Source: Bacteroidales bacterium (GTDB lineage: Bacteria > Bacteroidota > Bacteroidia > Bacteroidales > F082). From it: 64,000 bases of DNA. Position 1 is the stretch's first letter; the number at the start of each line of letters is the position of its first letter. Position numbers and translations under genes: made by a program. This document shows positions 26,259-34,049 of the stretch, piece by piece. Location of the stretch: NCBI GenBank assembly GCA_017461665.1, contig JAFTXI010000041.1:40797-104796 (forward strand), given 5' to 3'. Below the pieces are notes generated by a model. It ran no database searches, was not told where the DNA came from, and saw only the letters and a program-made list of their open reading frames with translations.

Positions 26259-26963
26259 ATGAAGCCTTTTGTCGATATTCATACTCATCATAAAATCGAT
26301 AGAAACATAATCGCAATAAGAAACATTGATGTTGATAATCTCACCGACATCGATGTTTCTTCTTTTTATAGTATCGGAATACATCCCTGGAAATTAGGAA
26401 TTCAGGAGTTCTGGACTTCAGGACTTCAGGGAAATCAGAACCTTTTAGAATTCCTGGGATCCAGAATTTCTGGGATCCAGAAATCCAGAGATCCAAACTT
26501 CCTCGCATTAGGCGAATGTGGCTTAGACAGAGCGTGTTGTCACGATTTTGAAGCGCAGAAAAGACTATTCATAAAACATATCGAACTCTCGGAACAATAT
26601 GTGAAACCTCTTATAATTCACTGCGTAAGATCTTATCCAGACATTATTTCAATAAGGAAAGAGACAAAGGCAAAGCAAACTTGGATAATACACGGGTTTC
26701 AAGGCAACGAACAAACGACAGAGCAGCTGCTGAGACATGAAGAAATCTATCTTTCTATAGGCGAGGTCTTGTTTAAGAATGAAGATAAGGCGCGACGACT
26801 TTTTGAGATAATTCCTTCTGACAGATTGTTTTTCGAGACAGATGACTCTGAGAGGGAAATTTCCGACGTCTATGAGAAAGCAGCCTTGCTGAGTGGAAAA
26901 GACGTCGCTGTGTTTTGTAGAGATATTTTTAATAACTTTGAAAAAAATTTCGGAAAGATATGA
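26259..26963 (+). CDS. tatD: TatD-family metal-dependent hydrolase
   Basis: TIM-barrel DNase/hydrolase with H8-x-H10 (DIHTHH), the metal-bridging Glu in ALGECGLD, His in LIIHCVRSY and IIHGFQGN, and the final Asp in FFETDDSERE. All ligands are present, so it is probably active. Between SIGIHPWKLG and FLALGECGLD there is an unusual stretch rich in G/S/Q/L, encoded by an octad repeat of about 100 bp (26397-26497). Here a TatD protein would normally have only a short loop. The reading frame survives the insert. It sits between the phosphatase (no gap) and tcdA (4-bp overlap). Confidence 0.92.
   Translation: MKPFVDIHTHHKIDRNIIAIRNIDVDNLTDIDVSSFYSIGIHPWKLGIQEFWTSGLQGNQNLLEFLGSRISGIQKSRDPNFLALGECGLDRACCHDFEAQKRLFIKHIELSEQYVKPLIIHCVRSYPDIISIRKETKAKQTWIIHGFQGNEQTTEQLLRHEEIYLSIGEVLFKNEDKARRLFEIIPSDRLFFETDDSEREISDVYEKAALLSGKDVAVFCRDIFNNFEKNFGKI
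26397..26497 (+). repeat. Octad array inside tatD
   Basis: Units include ggacttca, ggacttca, gggatcca, gaatttct, gggatcca, gaaatcca, gagatcca. The array is translated in frame (for example FWTSGLQGNQ and SGIQKSRDP) and resembles the arrays at 58385 and 58633. Confidence 0.85.
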
Positions 26964-27673
26964 ATTGGTATTCAAGGACAGAATTATTAGTTGGAGAAGA
27001 AGGCTTTAAGAAATTAGCGTCGAGTCATGTCCTCGTCGTTGGACTTGGAGGCGTTGGAGCTTACGCTGCTGAGCAGTTGGCGCGTGCCGGGATAGGAAAG
27101 ATGACGATAGTGGATTGCGACACCGTCAACATCACGAATAAGAACAGACAGCTTCTCGCTTTGGACAGTACGCTCGGTCGCCCGAAGGTTGAGGTGATGG
27201 CAGAACGCATATGCGACATCAACCCCGACGTCGAGGTGATTCCGATAAACCAATATCTCAAAGACCAGACTATCATCGACTTGATGGAGCAGAAGTTCGA
27301 CTTCGTGGTAGATGCCATCGACACACTCGCGCCAAAGGTGTTCCTTTTATATTATGCCGTTCAAAACAAACAAAGAATCGTGAGTTGCATGGGAGCCGGC
27401 GGTAAGTTCGACCCGACAAAGATAGAGATTGCCGACATCTCGAAGTCGTGGAACTGTCGTCTCGCGTTTTATATTAGAAAACGACTTCATCGTCTCGGAA
27501 TACGCGAAGGAATTACGGTAGTTTTCTCGCCCGAGAAAGTTGCCGACAGCGCAGTGTCGATAGAAGAACAGACCGAGAATAAGATAGCGACAGTAGGAAC
27601 AATATCATACATGCCAGCCATCTTCGGATGTTTCTGCGCATCGCACGTGATAAGAGAAATTTTAGAAGTTTAG
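26960..27673 (+). CDS. tcdA: tRNA threonylcarbamoyladenosine dehydratase (ThiF/E1-like)
   Basis: 237-residue adenylyltransferase that cyclises t6A37 of tRNAs to ct6A. The nucleotide loop is GLGGVGAYAAEQLARAG (GxGGxG at 28-33), followed by VDCDTVNITNKNRQ, with Asp and Arg contacts for ATP. The later segment MGAGGKFDPTKIEIADISK...LAFYIRKRL is characteristic of TcdA/YgdL as against ThiF, MoeB or E1. It overlaps tatD by 4 bp (ATGA). The last codons and stop fall in an octad repeat. Confidence 0.92.
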   Translation: MNWYSRTELLVGEEGFKKLASSHVLVVGLGGVGAYAAEQLARAGIGKMTIVDCDTVNITNKNRQLLALDSTLGRPKVEVMAERICDINPDVEVIPINQYLKDQTIIDLMEQKFDFVVDAIDTLAPKVFLLYYAVQNKQRIVSCMGAGGKFDPTKIEIADISKSWNCRLAFYIRKRLHRLGIREGITVVFSPEKVADSAVSIEEQTENKIATVGTISYMPAIFGCFCASHVIREILEV

Positions 27674-27693
27674 AACTTTAGAATTTTAGAAAA
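27658..27693 (+). repeat. Octad array at the end of tcdA
   Basis: gtttagaa, ctttagaa, ttttagaa in tandem. The array contains the TAG stop codon of tcdA (27671-27673). Confidence 0.65.
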
Positions 27694-27736
27694 ATAACAG
27701 ACAAAAACTAATTTATAAACCTTTAAAATTTAAATT

Positions 27737-28141
27737 ATGGAAAATACATTTTCATCATCATTAAATGATGGTAGGGAGTATAGAGTGAAGATTGATGACT
27801 TAGCATTTGAATTTGCTAAAAAAGTCGTGTTTCTAAGGAAACGACTAATAGTATCAGAGGATAAAGAATATATTATCTCAAAACAACTTGTAAGATCGGG
27901 GACTAGTATAGCTGCAAATATAGCAGAGGCTGGGTTCCCTCAGTCTGATGCGGATTATGTTAGTAAAATGAGTATTGCTTTAAAAGAAGCAAATGAATCA
28001 AAATTATGGATACGTTTGTTAAGAGAATGTAACTACATCGCGGATGAGGAATATGAATCATTGTTACGAGATTGTGAAAAGATAATAAGAATTTTATTTA
28101 CAATAACCCAAAAGGTTAGGAAACGCCTTAATAATAAATAA
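27737..28141 (+). CDS. Four-helix bundle protein (S23/IVS family)
   Basis: 134 residues of the four-helix bundle family first seen as the protein encoded by intervening sequences in 23S rRNA genes. The signature is visible: LAFEFAKKVVFLRKRL, then SKQLVRSGTSIAANIAEA, then KMSIALKEANESKLWIRLL. Free-standing copies are common in Bacteroidetes and often scattered; the function is unknown, with RNA binding or a role in retrohoming suggested for relatives. No rRNA sequence surrounds it here. Flanked on both sides by octad repeats. Confidence 0.9.
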   Translation: MENTFSSSLNDGREYRVKIDDLAFEFAKKVVFLRKRLIVSEDKEYIISKQLVRSGTSIAANIAEAGFPQSDADYVSKMSIALKEANESKLWIRLLRECNYIADEEYESLLRDCEKIIRILFTITQKVRKRLNNK

Positions 28142-28204
28142 CTACTATTTCTAAAGTTCTAAAATTCTAAAGTTCTAAAATTCTAAAGTTCTTGAATTCT
28201 AAAA
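28142..28204. repeat. Octad array between convergent genes
   Basis: One of the cleanest arrays: ttctaaag and ttctaaaa alternate with exact 8-bp spacing, ending at the stop codon of the opposite gene. Confidence 0.85.
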
Positions 28205-28963
28205 TCATCCCGTCACTAAAAAAACCATATCGTCTTTTTCTTTGACTTTCTCTTCTATTCTTGAGATGAAATACGTGCGGCGAGAAGTCTGATTCAGTAG
28301 TTCTTGTGCCTTGTCGAACTCGCCGAGCTGACGATACATCTCGATGATATCCAAATTTGTCGATTCATATTCTTCGTCGTCGGGAGTATATCTGTCTTCT
28401 AAAAGATGAATCAAGATGCTGAGGTTATCTAAATAATCTTCATGATGTTGTTTGAACAACTCTAAACCTTGCAGCAGCTTCTTTCTGTTTCTGTACCAGA
28501 CTCTGAAACTCATCTCTTTAGAAGTATAACGCTCAATGTTTATCTGATATTTGTTGCGAATCAAGTCGTTGTAAGCCCACCAAAGAAGTCGGCGGAAATA
28601 AATCTCCTGATCTAAATTGTGTTCGGCTTTCTCTATGAAATGTTTGTAATGGTCAACGAGAGCCAATCTTCCCTTGTTGCTCTCGAAATGAATTCCGTAG
28701 AAGCGCCAGCTGTTCCAGGTGTAGTAGTTGGCGTCGGGTTTACTCTTCTTGATGTAAGGTTCTTCTGTCTTATCGATCCACGACCAATGGTTACAAGCAG
28801 GGCATACTATCATCTTCTGATTCTCTGTGAGATAGCCGTCGTTGAGGATTTTTCCATCGGAATATAAGATAGACTGGTTCACCATCGACGCTACCAAGAG
28901 ATGACCTTCCATCCACGATTTGCATCTCGGACATTGAATATAAAATGTTTCAAACTTTATCAT
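28205..28963 (-). CDS. Uncharacterised zinc-ribbon protein
   Basis: Family not recognised. The 252 residues open with a likely zinc ribbon: CPRC near residue 11 and CPAC near residue 55, separated by a small domain. A W/Y-rich helical part follows (NSWRFYGIHFE, FRRLLWWAYNDLIR, FRVWYRNRKKLLQGLELF), then a TPR-like C-terminal end (NLDIIEMYRQLGEFDKAQELLNQ). No signal peptide, so cytoplasmic. It starts 25 bp after the end of the RNase H gene on the same strand and is probably cotranscribed with it, which hints at a nucleic-acid-related role; that is inference only. Confidence 0.75.
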   Translation of the reverse strand: MIKFETFYIQCPRCKSWMEGHLLVASMVNQSILYSDGKILNDGYLTENQKMIVCPACNHWSWIDKTEEPYIKKSKPDANYYTWNSWRFYGIHFESNKGRLALVDHYKHFIEKAEHNLDQEIYFRRLLWWAYNDLIRNKYQINIERYTSKEMSFRVWYRNRKKLLQGLELFKQHHEDYLDNLSILIHLLEDRYTPDDEEYESTNLDIIEMYRQLGEFDKAQELLNQTSRRTYFISRIEEKVKEKDDMVFLVTG

Positions 28964-28988
28964 GATCGATATTTATTTAGACATAAGT

Positions 28989-29630
28989 TTATTTTCTTCC
29001 GAAGTCGGCAGGAATCTCGCCCCATACCTCCGTCTTCCATTTATAAATTGGCACTCTGAAACTATTCGTTTGCAGCCACTTCTCAGCCCATCGTATCACA
29101 TCGAAGAGAGCTTTGTTTTTATCGTTCTCAACAATCTTCGTCTTACATATTCCTTCTCTCACCCATTTCTGTGCATTGACAGAGTCGGAGTAAATGGGGT
29201 AGCTGAGTTTGTTTTTCTTCTGCCAAGCGAGACAATAAACTATCGCGAGAAACTCACCTATGTTGTTGGTGCCTTGTTCATAAACAGGACTCTTGAAGAG
29301 ATTGGTGTTTGTCTCCACAAAGACACCTTGAAACTCCATCTTACCTGGATTGCCCGAACAAGCCGCATCAACGGCGATGCTCTGACCAATAGGTCGCTGG
29401 TTTTCAGGAAGACTTTCATACGACTTGAACGAAGACTGTTGTCCGTTGTCTGTTGTCTTCTGACATGTAGCATAACCTGCGGTGAAAGCAGCCTCAGCAC
29501 TTTGCCGGTCGGGAAACGATTTATACTGAGCACCTTTGAAACCTTCAATCTGCATCTTGCATGAGTCCCATGTGCTGAAAACGCCGACCTGTCTGCCATT
29601 CCAAACTACGTAAAACTTGTTTTTTGCCAT
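28989..29630 (-). CDS. rnhA: Ribonuclease H with N-terminal viroplasmin domain
   Basis: Cleaves RNA in RNA-DNA hybrids. From the start MAKNKFYVVW (29630) there are 213 residues. A longer frame to 29654 would place the start upstream of the promoter motif. Residues 1-50 form the viroplasmin-like domain that binds hybrid (FYVVWNGRQVGVF...YKSFPDRQSAEAAF). The RNase H domain has Asp88 (VDAACSGNPG), Glu126 (NIGEFLAI) and Asp149 (SDSVNA), with a final Asp near the C-terminus (IPADFGRK). The linker (about 57-70, QKTTDNGQQSSFKS) is encoded by a heptad repeat. The architecture is that of eukaryote-like RNase H1, frequent in Bacteroidetes. Confidence 0.92.
   Translation of the reverse strand: MAKNKFYVVWNGRQVGVFSTWDSCKMQIEGFKGAQYKSFPDRQSAEAAFTAGYATCQKTTDNGQQSSFKSYESLPENQRPIGQSIAVDAACSGNPGKMEFQGVFVETNTNLFKSPVYEQGTNNIGEFLAIVYCLAWQKKNKLSYPIYSDSVNAQKWVREGICKTKIVENDKNKALFDVIRWAEKWLQTNSFRVPIYKWKTEVWGEIPADFGRK
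29434..29466 (-). repeat. Heptad array in the interdomain linker of rnhA
   Basis: gactgtt, gtccgtt, gtctgtt, gtcttct. On the coding strand it gives TTDNGQQSS, similar to the inserts in the two GHMP kinase genes. Confidence 0.8.
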
Positions 29631-29634
29631 AACG

Positions 29635-29642
29635 CAAAGGTA
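29635..29642 (-). promoter_or_regulatory. -7 element for rnhA, nearly leaderless
   Basis: The minus strand reads TACCTTTG only 4 bp before the chosen ATG at 29630. The transcript should have almost no 5' leader. Confidence 0.6.
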
Positions 29643-29758
29643 ACAAACTTTCAATAATCATTATGGATTTTTTTGAAAAAATATTAAAACTATATTTACA
29701 ATCATATCGTTTTTTTTTGTAAAATTGTAAACAAAATAATTAGAAGATTATCATCTCG

Positions 29759-30913
29759 ATGAAATACGATTTTATTCTGAAAAACAATATAAGACGTTTT
29801 ACTTTAACGCTTTCTTTTTTAATATGTTCACTTTGTTTTCTGCCGACTTTGTTTTCTGCCGAAAACAATAGTCAGTCGGAGAGATTGAAAGAAGCGGAGG
29901 TGAAGTTAGAGGAAGTTGAAGAGAAGTTTGACGCGGGCGAATTAATCTTCGATCACATCTTGGATTCTTACGATTGGCATATCTGTACTTGGAAAGGAAA
30001 ACATATATCCGTCAATCTTCCGATAATAGTTTATAGTGAAGGGGAGTTGTTTTGTTTCTCCTCGAAGCATCTCCATCATGGACATCAATATGTTGTGAAA
30101 GATAAGAACGGCGATGATGCTGTTTTCGAGATTCCTTCTGAAGGAAAATATGAAGGTAAAGTAGTCAGGATTATGAGCGACGGTTCGCAAATAAGACCCT
30201 TCGACATCTCAATCACGAAGACCGTATGCGGCTTGTTGATTTCTTGTACGTTATTAATAATAGTCTTCCTGATAGTAGCAAAATCTTACAGCAAGAATGA
30301 AGAACGCGCTCCGAAAGGATTGCAGGCTCTGATAGAACCTTTAGTGATTTACGTACGCGACGAGATAGCACGTCCAAACATCGGTAAAGATTATGAGAAA
30401 TATTTCCCATATCTTCTGACGGTGTTTTTCTTTATCTTCTTCAATAACTTCTTGGGTCTGATACCATTCTTCCCCTTCGGCGCCAACATCACGGGTAACA
30501 TCTCCGTGACAGCCGTCCTCGCTCTGTTTACGTTCTGTCTCACTACATTCACTGGAAAGAAACATTATTATCAAGATATTTTCAATACTCCGGGTGTTCC
30601 GTGGTGGCTGAAGTTTCCGCTTCCACTGATGCCTGTCATCGAAGTCGTTGGCTGTCTGATAAAACCAGTCGTCTTGGCGATACGTCTTTTTGCCAATATC
30701 ACAGCCGGTCATATCGTGATTCTCGGATTCGTCAGCATGATATTTATCCTCGGCGAGATGAGCGTAGTCGCAGGCGGAGCGATGTCGGTGCTCTCAGTGA
30801 TACTCGCAGTGTTCGTCGATTTCTTGGAACTGTTGGTGGCTTACGTGCAGGCTTACGTCTTCACACTCTTGTCGGCGATTTATTTCGGAATGGCGGCGAA
30901 GGTGGAACATTGA
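29759..30913 (+). CDS. atpB: ATP synthase F0 subunit a
   Basis: Proton-channel subunit of the F1F0 ATP synthase in the inner membrane. The 384 residues start with a signal-peptide-like helix (LSFLICSLCFLPTLFSA) and an extra-membrane domain of about 130 residues typical of Bacteroidetes AtpB. The conserved membrane core follows: RPNIGKDYEKYFPYLLTVFFFIFFNNFLGLIP, the essential Arg in LAIRLFANITAGHIV, and the last helices LLVAYVQAYVFTLLSAIYFGM. It is the first gene of a rightward atpBEFHAG operon. The beta and epsilon genes are not upstream, where rnhA reads the other way. Confidence 0.97.
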   Translation: MKYDFILKNNIRRFTLTLSFLICSLCFLPTLFSAENNSQSERLKEAEVKLEEVEEKFDAGELIFDHILDSYDWHICTWKGKHISVNLPIIVYSEGELFCFSSKHLHHGHQYVVKDKNGDDAVFEIPSEGKYEGKVVRIMSDGSQIRPFDISITKTVCGLLISCTLLIIVFLIVAKSYSKNEERAPKGLQALIEPLVIYVRDEIARPNIGKDYEKYFPYLLTVFFFIFFNNFLGLIPFFPFGANITGNISVTAVLALFTFCLTTFTGKKHYYQDIFNTPGVPWWLKFPLPLMPVIEVVGCLIKPVVLAIRLFANITAGHIVILGFVSMIFILGEMSVVAGGAMSVLSVILAVFVDFLELLVAYVQAYVFTLLSAIYFGMAAKVEH

Positions 30914-30921
30914 CAATTTAC

Positions 30922-30940
30922 GGACACATTGAATATGTCC
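30922..30940 (+). repeat. Short GGAC hairpin (family A) between atpB and atpE
   Basis: ggacacattgaatatgtcc, with one C-A mismatch in the stem. It is preceded by tac, as at 41275 and 57908. Confidence 0.7.
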
Positions 30941-30980
30941 TAAAAAATAAAAAATTATAAACTTTATAAATTTATAAGTT

Positions 30981-31247
30981 ATGACATTATTAATTTTATT
31001 ACAAGAAGTAGCTCAGGCAGTTCTCGATTTAGCACCTTTGGCACAGTTAGGTGCAGCATTGGGAGCAGGTATCGTCACTCTCAGTGCCGCTTTCGGTATC
31101 AGTAAGATCGGTGCTTCAGCAATGGAATCGACAGCACGTCAGCCCGAAATCGCGGGTAAAGCTCAAACTAGCATGATTATCTCCGCAGCTTTCGTGGAAG
31201 GTGTTTCATTCTTCGCTTTGGTTGTCTGCTTGCTGATTGCTATCTAA
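30981..31247 (+). CDS. atpE: ATP synthase F0 subunit c
   Basis: 88-residue proteolipid forming the rotor ring. Helix 1 is AQLGAALGAGIVTLSAAFGIS, the polar loop is STARQPEIAGK, and helix 2 carries the ion-binding carboxylate Glu73 in SAAFVEGVSFFALV. The residue after Glu73 is Gly rather than the Ser/Thr of sodium-binding rings, so proton coupling is more likely. It is followed by a strong hairpin with a T run that separates it from atpF. Confidence 0.97.
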   Translation: MTLLILLQEVAQAVLDLAPLAQLGAALGAGIVTLSAAFGISKIGASAMESTARQPEIAGKAQTSMIISAAFVEGVSFFALVVCLLIAI

Positions 31248-31259
31248 TCAGTAAAACAC

Positions 31260-31296
31260 ACGTCGTTGCAGCGGTTGGCTGTAACGACGTTTTTTA
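31260..31296 (+). terminator. Intra-operon terminator or attenuator after atpE
   Basis: Arms acgtcgttgcagc (31260-31272) and gctgtaacgacgt (31278-31290) pair with one mismatch around a 5-nt loop and lead into TTTTTT. This is a textbook intrinsic terminator placed 13 bp after the atpE stop and 68 bp before atpF. Confidence 0.8.
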
Positions 31297-31324
31297 TGAC
31301 AAAAGATCAATGGCAAAAGTTTTT

Positions 31325-31350
31325 AAATAATTGTAAATTGTACATTGTAA
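31325..31350 (+). repeat. Heptad array before atpF
   Basis: aattgta, aattgta, cattgta, aatta, ending about 14 bp before the atpF start codon. Confidence 0.6.
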
Positions 31351-31363
31351 ATTATAAATAATT

Positions 31364-31870
31364 ATGGAACTCATCACTCCCGATTTTGGATTGTTGTTTT
31401 GGATGACATTGGCATTCGGAATAGTGTTTTTCGTATTGGCAAAGTTCGCTTTCCCTGTAATCAACGGTATGTTGAAGAAACGCGAGGAAGAAATAAATGC
31501 TTCCCTCGAAAATGCAAAACGCATCAAAGATGAAATGGATACAGTGCAGGAAAAGGCTCAACAGATTATCACTCAAACTCGCGAAGAGTGTGATAAGATG
31601 ATAGCGGAGACTCGCCATATAAACGACACATATTCCGAAGAATCAAAGAGAAAAGCCAACGAAGAGAAAAATCGTATCATAGAAAGTGCTAAAGAGACGA
31701 TAGAACACGAGAAGATGGCTGCCGTGACAGAAATGAAGAATCAGATAGCCGACATCTCTATCAAGGTGGCTGAGAAGATATTGGGAAAACATCTCGACTC
31801 CGACCAAGAACAGTTGGATTATATCAATAGACTCTTGCAAGAAATTGAAGACAAAAACAAAAATGCTTAA
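31364..31870 (+). CDS. atpF: ATP synthase F0 subunit b
   Basis: Peripheral stalk subunit of 168 residues. One N-terminal membrane helix (LLFWMTLAFGIVFFVLAKFAFPVI) precedes a long charged coiled coil (REEEINASLENAKRIKDEMDTV ... KRKANEEKNRIIES). The C-terminus EKILGKHLDSDQEQLDYINRLLQEI contacts delta. Length and layout are normal. It is separated from atpE by a terminator-like hairpin but only 3 bp from atpH. Confidence 0.96.
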   Translation: MELITPDFGLLFWMTLAFGIVFFVLAKFAFPVINGMLKKREEEINASLENAKRIKDEMDTVQEKAQQIITQTREECDKMIAETRHINDTYSEESKRKANEEKNRIIESAKETIEHEKMAAVTEMKNQIADISIKVAEKILGKHLDSDQEQLDYINRLLQEIEDKNKNA

Positions 31871-31873
31871 GCC

Positions 31874-32437
31874 ATGAAATCGAGTCTCTTAGTTTATCGT
31901 TATGCTAAAGCATTCTTGGATTTGGCTATCCAAAGAGAACTCGTCGATGAGTCGCTCAACGACCTTCTTCTTGTCAAAACGACGATAGAAGGAGATAACG
32001 AACTGCTGACTTTGATACATCAGCCTTTAGTGTCGAAAGAACGTAAGATAAGTATATTGTCAAAAATTTTTGAAAATAAAGTAGAAAGCATAACTATCGA
32101 CTTCCTCCGTCTCATCATAGAGAAAAACCGCGACGCCATCATCACAGAGGTCTATGATAAATATTATGAACTTTATCACGATTATAAGAAGATAGCTCTC
32201 GTCACTATCATCACCGCTGTTAATTTAGACGAGACGACAACAGACAGAATCGTCAATATCTTGAAACATAAGATAGTGAAGATGGATAGCATCAAAGTCA
32301 CAAATGTCATAGATAAAAATATCATCGGAGGTTTCATTGTGAAATACAAGGATTATGTCTATGATGCGAGTGTTACCAACACCATGAAGAGGTTACATTC
32401 CATCTTTGAAGAGAATTTATATATTAAGGAGTATTAA
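31874..32437 (+). CDS. atpH: ATP synthase F1 subunit delta
   Basis: 187 residues linking F1 to the b stalk. The N-terminus has the usual [10 protein letters not shown] motif; the C-terminal part has [21 protein letters not shown] and ends with helices typical of OSCP/delta proteins. It lies 3 bp after atpF and 17 bp before atpA. No unusual feature. Confidence 0.95.
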   Translation: MKSSLLVYRYAKAFLDLAIQRELVDESLNDLLLVKTTIEGDNELLTLIHQPLVSKERKISILSKIFENKVESITIDFLRLIIEKNRDAIITEVYDKYYELYHDYKKIALVTIITAVNLDETTTDRIVNILKHKIVKMDSIKVTNVIDKNIIGGFIVKYKDYVYDASVTNTMKRLHSIFEENLYIKEY

Positions 32438-32454
32438 TAACAAAAGCATATAAA

Positions 32455-34041
32455 ATGGAAAATATCAATCCTGCTGAGATATCAGCTATATTACTTCAAG
32501 AGTTAACAAGTTTCGACACCAAGAGCGAGTTGGACACCAAAGGCTCTGTGCTTCAGATTGGCGACGGCGTTGCCCGAGTCTATGGCATGAAGGAAGCCGA
32601 GTCGGGTGAGTTGGTTGAGTTTGAGAAGACCGGCGCTATGGGTATCGTCTTGAATTTGGAACACGACAATGTGGGTGTTGTTCTTTTGAACGACTCGTCG
32701 GATATTAAAGAAGGCGACGTGGTACGATGTACTCGTCGTATCGCTTCCATTCAAGTGGGCGAGTGTATGTTGGGTCGTGTCGTCAACACTCTTGGCGTTC
32801 CTATCGACGGCAAGGGAGCCTTGAATGGTGAGACTTTTGAGATGCCGTTGGAACGTAAGGCTCCGGGTGTTATCTTCCGTCAGCCGGTGAGCGAGCCGAT
32901 GCAGACAGGTATCAAAGCTATTGACGCGATGATTCCGATAGGACGCGGACAACGCGAGCTTATCATCGGCGACCGTCAGACAGGAAAGACGGCTATTGCC
33001 ATCGACACCATCTTAAACCAAAAAGAATTTTACGACAGAGGAGAACCTGTCTATTGTATATATGTCGCTGTGGGACAGAAAGGATCGACGATAGCCAATA
33101 TCGTTCAGACACTTGAAGACAATGGAGCGATGCCTTATACCGTCGTCGTTGCTGCTACGGCATCCGACACTGCCGCGATGCAGTATTATGCTCCTTTTGC
33201 GGGCGCGGCGATAGGTGAGTATTTCCGCGACAGTGGACGCCCGGCATTGGTAGTTTACGACGACTTGTCGAAACAGGCTGTTGCTTACCGCGAGGTGTCG
33301 TTGTTGTTGAGACGTCCACCAGGACGCGAGGCTTATCCGGGCGACGTTTTCTATCTCCACTCGAGACTGTTGGAACGCGCAGCTAAGATAGTCAATAACG
33401 ACGATATAGCTAAAAACATGAACGACCTCCCCGAGAGCCTTAAAGATAAGGTGAGAGGCGGCGGATCGTTGACAGCTCTTCCTATCATAGAGACACAAGC
33501 CGGTGACGTGTCGGCATACATCCCGACCAACGTGATTTCTATCACCGACGGACAGATATTCCTTGAGACTAACCTCTTCAACTCGGGCGTGCGTCCTGCT
33601 ATCAATGTGGGTATCTCGGTGTCGCGTGTGGGTGGTAAGGCTCAGATAAAATCGATGAAGAAAGTGGCAGGAACATTGAAGATTGACCAAGCACAGTTCC
33701 GCGAGTTGGAAGCGTTCTCCAAGTTCGGTTCCGACTTAGACGCTGCTACACAGGCAGTGTTAGACAAAGGAAAACGTAACGTGCAGATGCTCATACAGCC
33801 TCAGTCGTCACCAATGAAAGTGGAGGAAGAAGTAGCGATGGTGTTCTGCGGCGTCAATAACCTCATGAGAAACCTACCACTCAATGGCGTGGCTGAGTTC
33901 GAGAAGAGATATATTGCTGAACTGAACAGCAGACATTCCGACATCATGGCGCAGATAAAACAAGGACAGTTTGACGATGAAATAACAAACGTCTTGAAAC
34001 AAGTAGCCGCTCAAGTGGTTGATACTATGATTAAGAAATAA
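32455..34041 (+). CDS. atpA: ATP synthase F1 subunit alpha
   Basis: 528 residues, non-catalytic nucleotide-binding subunit of the F1 hexamer. The P-loop [13 protein letters not shown] is near residue 170, and the signature [14 protein letters not shown] (alpha/beta family) near 382; the N-terminal beta barrel and C-terminal helical domain are complete. The partner beta subunit (atpD) is not in the window. It is followed by atpG after 8 bp. Confidence 0.98.
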   Translation: MENINPAEISAILLQELTSFDTKSELDTKGSVLQIGDGVARVYGMKEAESGELVEFEKTGAMGIVLNLEHDNVGVVLLNDSSDIKEGDVVRCTRRIASIQVGECMLGRVVNTLGVPIDGKGALNGETFEMPLERKAPGVIFRQPVSEPMQTGIKAIDAMIPIGRGQRELIIGDRQTGKTAIAIDTILNQKEFYDRGEPVYCIYVAVGQKGSTIANIVQTLEDNGAMPYTVVVAATASDTAAMQYYAPFAGAAIGEYFRDSGRPALVVYDDLSKQAVAYREVSLLLRRPPGREAYPGDVFYLHSRLLERAAKIVNNDDIAKNMNDLPESLKDKVRGGGSLTALPIIETQAGDVSAYIPTNVISITDGQIFLETNLFNSGVRPAINVGISVSRVGGKAQIKSMKKVAGTLKIDQAQFRELEAFSKFGSDLDAATQAVLDKGKRNVQMLIQPQSSPMKVEEEVAMVFCGVNNLMRNLPLNGVAEFEKRYIAELNSRHSDIMAQIKQGQFDDEITNVLKQVAAQVVDTMIKK

Positions 34042-34049
34042 CGAACCTT

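Noticed and set aside
27737-28141. rRNA intervening sequence
   Set aside because: The four-helix protein is of that family, but no 23S rRNA sequence surrounds it.
30981-31247. Sodium-binding c-ring
   Set aside because: The residue after the key Glu73 is Gly rather than Ser/Thr, so a proton ring is more likely.
33013-33690. Long frame antisense to atpA
   Set aside because: A shadow of a highly conserved gene; no protein-like composition or start signals.
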